From DASXYU01 sp036502295 (GTDB lineage Bacteria > Actinomycetota > Actinomycetes > Mycobacteriales > Jatrophihabitantaceae): a stretch of DNA of 64,000 nucleotides. Each line of letters opens with the position of its first letter. Position 1 is the stretch's first letter. This document shows, in pieces, positions 31,653 through 42,501 of the stretch. Below the pieces are notes generated by a model. That model had not been told where the DNA came from, did not search any database, and saw nothing but the letters and a program-made list of their open reading frames with translations. The DNA is taken from contig DASXYU010000072.1 in assembly GCA_036502295.1 (NCBI GenBank), positions 7,450 through 71,449 of the forward strand, read 5' to 3'. The position numbers were made by a program, and so were the translations under genes.

Positions 31653-33767
31653 GTGACAACCACGACCACCGGGGGCGCGGGGTCGACCACCGACCCCTTG
31701 ATCGGCCGCACCCTCGAAGGTCGTTACCGCGTCCTCGGTCGGCTGGCCCGCGGTGGGATGTCCATCGTCTACGAGGCAGTCGACGAACGACTCGACCGCC
31801 TCGTCGCGGTGAAAGTCATGTCGGCAGCCCTCTCCTCCGACCCGCGCTTCAGTGACCGCTTCAGTCGCGAGGCACGTGCCGCGGCGCGACTGAGCCACCT
31901 CAACCTCGTCGCCGTCTACGACCAGGGCGTCGATGCCGGCACCGGCCTCGTCTTCCTCGTGATGGAACTCGTCGAGGGACGCACGCTGCGCGATCTGCTG
32001 CGCGAGCACAGACGGTTCTCCCCGGCCGAGGCCATCTCGATCATGGAGCCCGTGCTCTACGCCCTCGCTGCCGCACACCGTGCCGGCCTGGTGCACCACG
32101 ACGTCAAGCCCGAGAACATCCTCGTCGGTGACGACGGCATCGTGAAGGTCGCCGACTTCGGCCTGGCCCGTGCGATCGAGTCGGATGCGCAGTCGACGAG
32201 GACGGGCCTGATGATGGGCACCGTCGCGTACTGCTCCCCTGAGCAGATCAGCAAGGGGCAGGGCACGCAGCGTTCCGATGTCTACTCCGCGGGCATCGTC
32301 CTCTTCGAACTGCTCACGGGCGCGCCGCCGTACTCCGGCGAGACCGCGATGAACATCGCCTACCAGCACGTGCACAGCAGGGTGCCCGCACCGTCCTCCG
32401 TGGTGCCCGGTCTTCCTTCCGAACTCGACGAACTCGTCATCGCCGCCACCGACAGCGATCCGTCGGGGCGTCCGGAGGACGCTTCGGAGTTCCTCGCCGA
32501 ACTCGCCGATGTGCGGACGCGGCTGCGACTGCCGGTCGTCCCGATCGCGCCGCGTGAGCGAATTCCGTACGAGCGCTCGATGGTTGAGCAGCGGTCACAG
32601 ACTGCGCCGGCACCAATACCGGTCGAGCAACGCTCCACGCAGGCAATCCGTCGTCCTTCCGGACCCATGCCACCGGTGCGGGGACGCGGAGTGAACCCCA
32701 CCGCTGACATGCGCGGCGCGGTACCCGTGTCGGGACCGACGTCGGTGCCGGTGTCAGGGCAGCGCAGCTACCCGATCCAGCAGCCGCCCCCGCCGGTCGT
32801 GATCTCGCCGAAGGGCAAGGGCCACAAGGCGGGCAAGCCTGCGCGGACGACGCGTCAACGGGCGCGGCGCCGTGGACTCATCGTCCTCGTCGTGATCCTG
32901 CTGCTCGGTCTTGTCGCCGGTGGCGCGGGGTGGTGGTTCTCCGCCGGCCGGTACTCGAAGGTGCCCTCGGTCGCGGGCGTTGCGAAGGCGACCGCCGAGC
33001 AGTCATTGAAGGACGCCGGCTACAAGGTCGGCACGGTCACCACCGCGCACGACCACGTCGTCCCCAACGGCGCAGTCATCTCGTCCAAGCCGGGCAGCGG
33101 TTCACGCCTACAGCGCGGCAAGGCGATCAATCTTGTCGTGTCCTCCGGCAGGGACATGGTTGCGATCCCGAGCCTCGCCAAGGGCAGCGCCACGAAGCAG
33201 CAGATCGATGCGGCAATGGCCAGGGCTGGCCTCGACGTGAAGTACGCCGACCCGAAGTTCAACGACACCATCCCGGAGAACACGCTGATCAGCCTGTCGC
33301 CGGCAGTCGGCAAGCCCGTCGAGCGTGGCTACACCACCGTGACGGTCGTCCTCTCCAAGGGACCGGACTGGGTGAGCGTGCCGGTGATCGGTGATGGCGC
33401 GAAGTATGACGACGTCGCGACTGTGATCACTCAAGCTGGACTCAACCCGGTGGAGCAGGAGCAGTACAGCGACACCGTCCCCCCGGGAAAGATCATCCTG
33501 CCCTTGAACCCGTCGGATCGGCAGGTCCGTGGCAAGGACGTCACCGTCACGGTCTCGAAGGGTCCCGAGATGGTGACCATTCCGGATGACATCAAGGCGT
33601 ACTCGAATGCTGATGACGCGCAGGCGGAGCTTGAGGCCCTCGGCTTGCATGTGGAGCGCACCACCCCGTTCGGCGGTGAGAGCTCACTGGGCTACGTCCT
33701 CTCGGTGAAGCCCGACCCGGGCACGCAGGTGAAGCGCGGCAGCACTGTCACGCTCTCCGTCTTCTAG
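31653..33767 (+). CDS. pknL: Serine/threonine kinase PknL with four PASTA domains
   Basis: A 704-residue receptor kinase. The kinase domain (about 22-285) has GRLARGGMSIVYEA, the ATP-binding Lys54 in VAVKVM, DFG at 168-170 and an APE-like SPEQ. The catalytic loop reads LVHHDVKPEN, so the usual Arg of HRD (149) is His. A Pro-rich linker leads to one membrane span (LIVLVVILLLGLVAGGAGWW) and four extracellular PASTA repeats that sense muropeptides or lipid II. The position near the Rv2175c homologue and aroG matches PknL of Mycobacterium and PkaF-like kinases of Streptomyces. GTG 31653 starts a likely leaderless message. The stop lies in a 17-base tandem repeat. Confidence 0.93.
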   Translation: MTTTTTGGAGSTTDPLIGRTLEGRYRVLGRLARGGMSIVYEAVDERLDRLVAVKVMSAALSSDPRFSDRFSREARAAARLSHLNLVAVYDQGVDAGTGLVFLVMELVEGRTLRDLLREHRRFSPAEAISIMEPVLYALAAAHRAGLVHHDVKPENILVGDDGIVKVADFGLARAIESDAQSTRTGLMMGTVAYCSPEQISKGQGTQRSDVYSAGIVLFELLTGAPPYSGETAMNIAYQHVHSRVPAPSSVVPGLPSELDELVIAATDSDPSGRPEDASEFLAELADVRTRLRLPVVPIAPRERIPYERSMVEQRSQTAPAPIPVEQRSTQAIRRPSGPMPPVRGRGVNPTADMRGAVPVSGPTSVPVSGQRSYPIQQPPPPVVISPKGKGHKAGKPARTTRQRARRRGLIVLVVILLLGLVAGGAGWWFSAGRYSKVPSVAGVAKATAEQSLKDAGYKVGTVTTAHDHVVPNGAVISSKPGSGSRLQRGKAINLVVSSGRDMVAIPSLAKGSATKQQIDAAMARAGLDVKYADPKFNDTIPENTLISLSPAVGKPVERGYTTVTVVLSKGPDWVSVPVIGDGAKYDDVATVITQAGLNPVEQEQYSDTVPPGKIILPLNPSDRQVRGKDVTVTVSKGPEMVTIPDDIKAYSNADDAQAELEALGLHVERTTPFGGESSLGYVLSVKPDPGTQVKRGSTVTLSVF

Positions 33768-33809
33768 TGGCGACTGTCTTCTAGTGTCGTGTGTCTTCTA
33801 GTGGCGGCG
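33759..33809. repeat. 17-base tandem repeat spanning the pknL stop codon
   Basis: Three units begin GTCTTCTAGTG at 33759, 33776 and 33793, an exact 17-base period; the last six bases of each unit vary. The first unit contains the pknL stop (TAG, 33765-33767). Because 17 is not a multiple of three, each copy places TAG in a different frame. Confidence 0.9.
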
Positions 33810-33844
33810 AAGGTCGCGCCGCTGCGCTCGATTGACGCGGCCGC

Positions 33845-34684
33845 ATGACGGCCGCGATCGGCGCGCACGTCAGTGTCGCGGGCGGCTTGCTCAAAGCCCT
33901 GCCTCGCGCCGAGGCGATCGGCGCCGAGATGCTGCAGATCTTCGTTGCGAACCCGCGGGGCTGGGCGCTACCGCCGGCGGACCCGGCGGGTGACGAGGAG
34001 TTCCGCGCCATTACCGCCGAGCGCGGCATCCCGGTCTTCATCCACGCTCCCTACCTCATCAACTTCGGCTCGCCGTCCGCTGCGACGCTGGAGAAGTCGG
34101 CTGAGGCGCTCGCCTTCTCGCTGCGACGTGGCGCGGCGATCGGCGCCAAGGGCGTGATCATGCACGCCGGCTCCTCCGTCCTGAACCTCACCTGGGACGA
34201 GGCGACGCTGCAGGTGCGCGAGCGCGTCCTGCCGTTGCTCGACGCGGTCGGTGCTGCCCCTGAGCTGCTCGTCGAACCGACGGCGGGCGGCGGCGGCGCG
34301 CTGGCGAGCACCGCAGAGTCGCTGCACGACTTCCTCGATGTCCTGGATCGGGACGAACGGATCGGGGTCTGCATCGACACCTGTCATATGCACGCCGCAG
34401 GGACTGACATGTCCACACCCGCGAGCTTCGCCGCAGCACTGCGCAGCTATGCGAAGGCCGCCGGCAAGCCCGGCATCCGAGCCGTGCACGTCAACGACAG
34501 CCGTGACCCCGTCGCCTCCAAACGGGACCGCCACGAAGCCCTCGGCAAAGGCACCATCGGCCCCACCCCCTTCGCCGAGCTCTTCAAGTCCCCCGCAACT
34601 CGGCGATTGCCGTTGATCGTCGAGACAGCGGAAGCCGACATCCCAACAGATATCGCAACCCTCAAAGCGCTGCGCAACCGCTGA
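33845..34684 (+). CDS. nfo: Endonuclease IV (AP endonuclease, deoxyribonuclease IV)
   Basis: Nfo cuts DNA 5' of abasic sites in base-excision repair using three zinc ions. The 279-residue TIM-barrel product has IGAHVSVAGGL, MLQIFVANPRGW, FIHAPYLINFGSP, MHAGSS, ICIDTCHMHAAGTD and VHVNDS, which supply the His/Asp/Glu metal ligands; LVEPTAGGG and IVETAE complete the site. Mycobacterial end/nfo is in a different place, so this is a lineage-specific position. The ATG sits in the loop of an 8-base GC hairpin (33836-33856). Confidence 0.93.
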   Translation: MTAAIGAHVSVAGGLLKALPRAEAIGAEMLQIFVANPRGWALPPADPAGDEEFRAITAERGIPVFIHAPYLINFGSPSAATLEKSAEALAFSLRRGAAIGAKGVIMHAGSSVLNLTWDEATLQVRERVLPLLDAVGAAPELLVEPTAGGGGALASTAESLHDFLDVLDRDERIGVCIDTCHMHAAGTDMSTPASFAAALRSYAKAAGKPGIRAVHVNDSRDPVASKRDRHEALGKGTIGPTPFAELFKSPATRRLPLIVETAEADIPTDIATLKALRNR

Positions 34685-34776
34685 GGTCGGAGGGCCGGAC
34701 GTCACCGCGCAGGGGCAAGCCTGACCGCCCGAAGCGGGGATGTCCGGCCTTCCGCCGCCTCAGTACGCTGCACCAC

Positions 34777-35808
34777 GTGGTTATCGTCATGGCTCCGGAG
34801 GCCACGGACTCCGACATCAGCACCGTCGTCGCGCACATCGAGACCCACGGCGGCCAGGCCTTCGTCAGCCGCGGCGTCACCCGCACCATCGTCGGTGTTG
34901 TCGGCAGTGAGGACGTCCTCGAGACGATCGACGCCGCCGCGCTTTCCGGCGTCGCGGAGACGATGCGCATCACGGCCCCCTACAAGCTGGTCTCGGCGCA
35001 GAACCACACCAAGCGCACGACGATCCGGGTCGGCGGGGTGCCGATCGGTCCCGACACCTTCACCTTCATCGCCGGTCCCTGCGCGGTGGAGACGCCGGAG
35101 CAGACGTTCGAGGCGGCGTGGATGGCGAAACGCGCCGGCGCGACCCTGCTCCGCGGCGGCGCCTACAAACCCCGCACCTCCCCTTACGCCTTCCAGGGAC
35201 TCGGCGTCGCTGGCCTGCGCATTCTTGCCGAGGCCCGCGAACTCACCGGGCTGCCGTTCGTCACAGAGGTGGTCGATGCGGCTGATGTCGATGCCGTCGC
35301 CGAGCATGCGGACATGCTGCAGATCGGCACGCGCAACATGCAGAACTTCGGCCTGTTGCAGGCGGCCGGTTCCTGCGGGCGCCCGGTGATGTTGAAGCGC
35401 GGCCTCACCGCTACTTACGAGGAGTGGCTGATGGCTGCGGAGTACATCGCGCAGCGCGGCAACCTCGACATCGTCCTCTGCGAGCGGGGTGTGCGGTCCT
35501 TCGAGCCGGCGATCCGCAACATGCTCGACGTCTCGGCTGTCGCGATGATGCAGCGCCTCTCGCACCTGCCGGTGATCATCGATCCCTCGCACGCAGCAGG
35601 GCGCCGCGACCTCGTCGTGCCGCTCGCCCGTGCCGGCATCGCCGCGGGTGCCGACGGCGTGATGGTCGACGTGCACGCGCACCCGGAGAAGGCGCTGGTC
35701 GACGGCCCTCAGGCACTCACGGGCGAGCTGCTCGCAGAGCTCGCCGACGTGGTCACATCGTTGCCGCCACTGCTCGGACGTACCTCAGCCGCCCACCTCT
35801 CGACCTGA
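34777..35808 (+). CDS. aroF: 3-deoxy-7-phosphoheptulonate synthase, class I (beta, regulatory N-terminus)
   Basis: The first enzyme of the shikimate pathway, joining erythrose-4-phosphate and PEP. The 343-residue product has an N-terminal ferredoxin-like regulatory domain (about 1-70), then the KDO8P/DAHP type-Ibeta barrel: FIAGPCAVETPEQT, LLRGGAYKPRTSPYAFQG, IGTRNMQNF, VMLKRGLTATYEEWL and IIDPSHAAGRRD. A TACGCT box (34764-34769) sits 7 bases before GTG 34777. An unrelated class II DAHP synthase lies 1.7 kb away on the other strand. Confidence 0.93.
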   Translation: MVIVMAPEATDSDISTVVAHIETHGGQAFVSRGVTRTIVGVVGSEDVLETIDAAALSGVAETMRITAPYKLVSAQNHTKRTTIRVGGVPIGPDTFTFIAGPCAVETPEQTFEAAWMAKRAGATLLRGGAYKPRTSPYAFQGLGVAGLRILAEARELTGLPFVTEVVDAADVDAVAEHADMLQIGTRNMQNFGLLQAAGSCGRPVMLKRGLTATYEEWLMAAEYIAQRGNLDIVLCERGVRSFEPAIRNMLDVSAVAMMQRLSHLPVIIDPSHAAGRRDLVVPLARAGIAAGADGVMVDVHAHPEKALVDGPQALTGELLAELADVVTSLPPLLGRTSAAHLST

Positions 35809-36503
35809 AGTCGCTCGCTGATCAGAACGGTGGCCATCCGCTGCTGCTTCGTCCTCCCGTCGTCTGCCTTGTTCAGCTCTGCCCTGAACGCCAGCGCGCG
35901 CATCAACTCAGCGGCGCCCTGCGCAGGCAGCAGCGCACCGAAACGGGTGATGCCCGGTTCCTCTGCCATCGTCCACACTGCCCGGCACGCCAATCACTGC
36001 TCCAGACGTTGCTCGGCGGACAGCGGATCGATCTTGCGCGGGTCCCGCCCCGCCTTGCGCCGGGTGTCATACACGTCATGCGTGCACGCATAGGGCAGCA
36101 CGGCGGCCTCCAACAGCGCCGCCGTCTCATCGTCCAACCCAACCAGCGACTCCGTCAGCACCCGCGCATGCTCCACGCTGATCTCGCCGTCCTCCAGCGC
36201 CGCCATCGTCTCCGGCAGGCGAGCCAGTCCTTCGGCCAGCTCGAAACGACCATGCACCGACGGCGACAGGCGCAGCACGCTCGCGACCTCGTCGCGGACG
36301 TGCTGCTTCTCATGCGCCGCAACACGCTCCGCACTCAGGGCCGCGATGATGCGTGTCTGCCGCGCATCCAACGCAGCCCGATGTCGCTCACACGCGACCA
36401 ACGCCAACATCAACTGCCCGTGCGAAAACCCACCGACGTCATCCATGCCTCGCACGCTACGTAGCAGGTCTGAAAGTTTTTGCGTTGTCGTTCGCAACGA
36501 CAA
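35809..36503 (-). pseudogene. DUF222 (13E12-type) protein remnant, interrupted and truncated
   Basis: Actinobacterial DUF222 proteins usually carry a C-terminal HNH nuclease. Here a 169-residue N-terminal part (MSLRTTTQKLSDLL ... DPLSAEQRLEQ) ends at an in-frame TGA (35994-35996). The same frame continues with family-like sequence (EEPGITRFGALLPAQGAAELMRALA, DGRTKQQRMATVLI) until it runs into the antisense of the aroF 3' end. No HNH motif remains. One nonsense codon plus a lost 3' end mark it as dead. It could be restored only by both suppression and a missing domain, so I call it a pseudogene. Confidence 0.8.
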
Positions 36504-36510
36504 CTGGCGA

Positions 36511-37514
36511 TTACCCCAGCAGCGGCTTCAACACCACGATGGCGCGGTCGATGTCGTCGTCGGTGACGTCGAGATGGGTGACGAGGCGGACGATCGTCGG
36601 CGACATCGTCGACACGAGCACACCCTGCTCCTTCGCCTGGGCCGCGAGTGCCACTGAGTTGGCGACGCGGACGACGACGATGTTGGTCGGCGCCTGCACC
36701 GGGTCGGTCCCCAGCGCCTCGGCGAGCTGCTTCGCGCGCGCGTGGTCGTCGGACAGACGCGCCACGTTGTGCCCGAGGGCAAATCGTCCTGCCGCCGCGA
36801 GGATCCCGGCCTGCCGCATGCCGGCTCCGTAGCGCTTGCGCCAGACCCGGGCCTCGGCGATCTTCTCGGCCGTCGAGACGAGGACGGAGCCGACGGGGGC
36901 GCCGAGGCCCTTGGAGAGGCAGACCGAGACGGTGTCGAACCCGATCGCGAGCTCGGCGAGCGGCGTACCCGTCGCCGCGTGGGCGTTCCAGATGCGTGCG
37001 CCGTCCAGGTGCAGCGCCAGGGCGTGCTCCCTCGCGAGTTCAATCAGCTTCGCGGTCTGGTCGGACGGCTGGATCGTCCCGCCTCCGAAGTTATGCGTGT
37101 TCTCCACCGCGACCGCCGTGGTGGAGACGAAGTACGGGCCGGCGTTCGGCGTGATGATCTCTGCGATCTGCTCGACGTCGACGAGGCCGCGCTCGGACTG
37201 CCAGGTGCGGAACGTGATGCCTGAGAAGACCGCGGCCGCGCCGAGTTCGGCTCGGGCGATGTGCGCCCGGACATCGCAAACGATCTCGTCGCCGGGCTTC
37301 GCCAGCACGCGCAGGCCGAGCTGGTTACCCAGCGATCCGGTGGGGACGAAGAGTCCCGCCTCCTTGCCGAGCAGCTGCGCAACCTCGGTCTCAAGGGCGT
37401 TGACCGTCGGGTCCTCGCCATAGACGTCGTCTCCGACCTCGGCTTCGGCCATCGCCTGCCGCATGGCTGCCGACGGCTTCGTCACCGTGTCGGAGCGCAG
37501 GTCGACGACGGTCA

Positions 37515-37515
<1 letters not shown>
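36511..37515 (-). CDS. ltaE: Low-specificity L-threonine aldolase
   Basis: A PLP enzyme of fold type I that splits threonine or allo-threonine to glycine and acetaldehyde. The 334-residue product begins MTVVDLRSDTVTKPS, the family start, and has GDDVYGEDPTVNALE, HLDGARIWNA and the PLP lysine in SVCLSKGLGAPVGSVL. The ATG shares one base with the aroG stop (TAATG, 37513-37517), so translation is likely coupled to DAHP synthase, an unusual partnership. Confidence 0.93.
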
Positions 37516-38867
<1,352 letters not shown>

Positions 38868-38915
38868 TCAAGGGTAACCGTCACCCACAATGCACACGTT
38901 CGGGTTCGGCAAGCC

Positions 38916-39941
<1,026 letters not shown>

Positions 39942-39973
39942 GTGCCAGACGTTAGACCCGCGGTCAACGCCTG

Positions 39974-40474
39974 TCAGGAGTCCAACGTCCCGGCTGAGCG
40001 CAGCCGCTCCAGTTCGTGCCAACGGGCGAGGTTGTGGCGGGCGTCGGCGAGCGCATCGTGCCTGGCCTCGGCCGCCGCAGGCAGCGGCGGTGACCCGGCG
40101 TCCTCCCAGCGTTGCCGCAGCTCGTGCGTGAACCGTGGGATGGAGCGCGGCAGCGCGCGCATGTCGCCCCAGAGTTGCGCGAGCACGACGTGGTCGTAGG
40201 CGGCCATCCAGGCCCAGAGCTCGATCGGCTCCCCCGGCGCCAGCAGGAACGCCAGCAGGTCCTCGCGGATCTGCGGCAGCGGGCGCCATGCTGCATCCGA
40301 CGGCGACGGCAGCTTGTCCAGGACGTTGCGCTTCACCCAGCTGTTCGCACTCGCCGGGTCGAAGCCGGTCGAGACGGCGTAGAACTCACGGCCGTCCTCG
40401 GCGGTGACGCCGATCGAAACGAGCTCGATCGTCCTGCCGTCCTCGATGAACTCGCAGTCATAGAAGTACTTCAC
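39974..40474 (-). CDS. 3'-5' exoribonuclease of the Rv2179c (AS) family
   Basis: A 166-residue DEDD-type ribonuclease. It begins VKYFYDCEFIEDGRTIELVSIG, with Asp and Glu of motif I (DCE), and ends with HDALADARHNLARWHELE, motif III (HxxxxD). The M. tuberculosis homologue Rv2179c digests 3' overhangs of RNA. The GTG start overlaps the stop of the upstream acyltransferase gene (GTGA, 40471-40474). Confidence 0.92.
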   Translation of the reverse strand: MKYFYDCEFIEDGRTIELVSIGVTAEDGREFYAVSTGFDPASANSWVKRNVLDKLPSPSDAAWRPLPQIREDLLAFLLAPGEPIELWAWMAAYDHVVLAQLWGDMRALPRSIPRFTHELRQRWEDAGSPPLPAAAEARHDALADARHNLARWHELERLRSAGTLDS

Positions 40475-41178
40475 GCGGCAGCGCCGAACGTCCTCGGCCC
40501 ACCGAGCTGCTTCTTCACGTCGGAGGCATACAGGTCGACGTACTCCTGGCCGGACTGCCGCATCAGCGCGTACATGATCTCGTCGGTGATCGAACGCTCC
40601 ACGAACTTGTCGCCCGCCATCCCCGCGAACCGCGAGAAGTCCAGCGGCTGGCCGAACACGACCCCAGGACGGGGACGGAACTTGGGGATCCGCCGTCCGG
40701 TCGGCTGGATGATCTCGGTGTTCACCATCGTGCACGGGATCACGACCGCCCCGGAGGCCAGCGCCAACCTGGCCACGCCGGTCTTGCCCCGGTAGAGGCG
40801 CCCGTCGGGCGAGCGGGTTCCCTCCGGATAGATGCCAAGCACCATTCCCTCGTTCAGCACTCTCGCGCCGGTATTGAGCGCGGCGCGCGAAGCGTCGGAG
40901 TCGGAGCGGTCGATCGGCACCTGGCCGATCCCGCTGAGGAACGTCCTTGAGAGGAAACCTTTGACGCCCGGAGTCGTGAAGTACTCCGCCTTGGCGAGAA
41001 AGGTGACCTTGCGCGGCGCCATCACCGGCATGAAAAGCGAGTCGCAGAACGAGAGGTGGTTGCTGGCCAGGATCACCGGGCCGTCCTCGGGAATGTTTTC
41101 CACGCCCTCGGCCCAGGGGCGCCAGATTCCACGCAGCAGCGGTCCGAGCGCGACGAACTTCGCCAGCCAATAAAACAC
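40471..41178 (-). CDS. plsC: 1-acyl-sn-glycerol-3-phosphate acyltransferase
   Basis: A membrane-associated PlsC-type acyltransferase of 235 residues that acylates lysophosphatidate for phospholipid synthesis. Seen: the HX4D motif NHLSFCDS, GQVPIDRS, the phosphate-binding YPEGTRSPDG and GVVIPCTM. The GTG 41178 start (MFYWLAKF) is 6 bases from TAGTCT on the reverse strand, within a 22-base divergent spacer. Syntenic with Rv2182c. It is coupled to the exoribonuclease that follows. Confidence 0.93.
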   Translation of the reverse strand: MFYWLAKFVALGPLLRGIWRPWAEGVENIPEDGPVILASNHLSFCDSLFMPVMAPRKVTFLAKAEYFTTPGVKGFLSRTFLSGIGQVPIDRSDSDASRAALNTGARVLNEGMVLGIYPEGTRSPDGRLYRGKTGVARLALASGAVVIPCTMVNTEIIQPTGRRIPKFRPRPGVVFGQPLDFSRFAGMAGDKFVERSITDEIMYALMRQSGQEYVDLYASDVKKQLGGPRTFGAAA

Positions 41179-41184
41179 CCGCGC

Positions 41185-41194
41185 AGACTACGCT
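41185..41194. promoter_or_regulatory. Overlapping divergent -10 boxes (bidirectional leaderless promoter)
   Basis: The minus-strand box TAGTCT (41190-41185) and plus-strand box TACGCT (41189-41194) share the TA at 41189-41190. Each lies 6 bases from a GTG start (41178 and 41201). The whole spacer between the genes is 22 bases, so any leader is essentially zero. Confidence 0.65.
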
Positions 41195-41200
41195 GGAAAC

Positions 41201-41968
41201 GTGGCCGACCTCGCGATCTCCCCCGGAGCGGAACCCTTCAGCGCCGATGGCGGCAACATCGGGGTCGTGGTCAGCCACGGCTTCACAGGCTCGCCGTTCA
41301 GCATGCAACCCTGGGCCGACCACCTCGCCGCAGCCGGCTACAGCGTGCGTCTGCCGCTGCTGCCCGGTCACGGCACGACGTGGCAGGACTGCAACACCAG
41401 GCATTGGCAGGACTGGTACGGCACCATCGAGGCAGCCTTCGAGGAACTCACCACACGCTGCGAGCATGTCTTCGCGGTGGGGCTGTCGATGGGCGGCACG
41501 CTCACCACCCGTCTCGCCGAGGTCAAGGGTGACAAGCTCGCGGGCCTCGTCCTGGTGAACCCCTCGTATGCCACCACTCGCTTGAATGCCAAGTTCGCGC
41601 CGCTGCTGAAGCACGTCGTCAAATCCCGCCCGGGCATCGGCAGCGACATCAAGAAGGACGTGGCGAGCGAAGGCGGCTACGACCGCACGCCCGTCGTCGC
41701 CTTCACCGAACTGCGCAAGCTCTGGAGGGTGACGCGCACCGACCTCGCGCGCATCACCGCGCCGGTGCTGATGTTCCGCAGCACGCGGGACCACGTCGTC
41801 GAGCCCGTCTCCGGCGAGCTGCTGCTGCGCGGTGCCACCTCCACCACCGTGCGCGAGGTACTACTGCACGACAGCTATCACGTAGCCACCCTCGACAACG
41901 ACGCCGAGCAGATCTTCACCGGTAGCGTCGAGTTCATCGAGTCGATCCTCGCCGAGGTGAGGGCATGA
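41201..41968 (+). CDS. Alpha/beta hydrolase, carboxylesterase/monoacylglycerol lipase-like
   Basis: A 255-residue esterase resembling Est30-type carboxylesterases. Seen: oxyanion region VVVSHGFTGSPFSM, nucleophile elbow AVGLSMGGTL, acid Asp in FRSTRDHVV and His in LHDSYHVATLDND. There is no signal peptide. It is divergent from plsC and shares its promoter zone, which suggests a role in membrane-lipid turnover, but that is inference. Confidence 0.88.
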   Translation: MADLAISPGAEPFSADGGNIGVVVSHGFTGSPFSMQPWADHLAAAGYSVRLPLLPGHGTTWQDCNTRHWQDWYGTIEAAFEELTTRCEHVFAVGLSMGGTLTTRLAEVKGDKLAGLVLVNPSYATTRLNAKFAPLLKHVVKSRPGIGSDIKKDVASEGGYDRTPVVAFTELRKLWRVTRTDLARITAPVLMFRSTRDHVVEPVSGELLLRGATSTTVREVLLHDSYHVATLDNDAEQIFTGSVEFIESILAEVRA

Positions 41969-41981
41969 TCGAGGACCGGCG

Positions 41982-42368
41982 ATGAGTCTCGACCGGGACG
42001 AACCTGCCGACATCGACTCGGCCTTCGCCGAGATCGTCGCGGAGCTCGAGACCCCGCACGTGCCGTGGCACCTCGTCGACCCGCAGCCGCCCGCTGAGGA
42101 AAGCGCCGAGGCCGACGTCTACCTCGGCGACGACGAGCACTTCGATCCGCCGGAGCCACCGCCGTTCCCGCGGCTGCACCCGCGGACCGTCCTGGCCGTC
42201 TGCATCCTCGCCGTCTCGATCACCCTCATCGTCCTCGGCACTGCAGTCGGCTTCGCCTTCTCGTTCAGCCTCAGCCTCGGCGTGATCGGCGTGATCACCT
42301 CGACCGTCCTGCTGCTGGCCCGCCTACGTCCTACCAATGACGAAGGCGACGACCACGCGCACGTTTGA
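41982..42368 (+). CDS. Small conserved membrane protein (Rv2183c position)
   Basis: A 128-residue protein with an acidic N-terminal half rich in Pro and Glu (DDEHFDPPEPPPFPRLHPRT) and two adjacent hydrophobic spans (about 69-91 and 95-113: VLAVCILAVSITLIVLGTAV; LGVIGVITSTVLLLARL). It lies 13 bases after the esterase. I know relatives only as conserved membrane proteins in this actinobacterial locus; function unknown. Confidence 0.75.
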   Translation: MSLDRDEPADIDSAFAEIVAELETPHVPWHLVDPQPPAEESAEADVYLGDDEHFDPPEPPPFPRLHPRTVLAVCILAVSITLIVLGTAVGFAFSFSLSLGVIGVITSTVLLLARLRPTNDEGDDHAHV

Positions 42369-42385
42369 TCCGGGCCGCAGCGACC

Positions 42386-42499
42386 TCTGATCGCCACATG
42401 CCTACGGCGTGAACGGCCGCGCAACGTCGACCTATGGTCGACAACGCCCTCCGGGCGTGGTGCTGAGCGGTTACTTTGCGTAATCCTCCACTCGCACCT
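42386..42499. repeat. 115-base intergenic repeat, copy A
   Basis: Aligns almost without gaps to 59326-59440. Strongest shared blocks: GATCGCCxCA, the palindrome GTCGACCTAYGGTCGAC, and CGTAATCCTCCMCTCGCACCT near the right end. This copy fills the spacer between two convergent genes (stops at 42368 and 42502). Confidence 0.75.
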
Positions 42500-42501
42500 A
42501 C

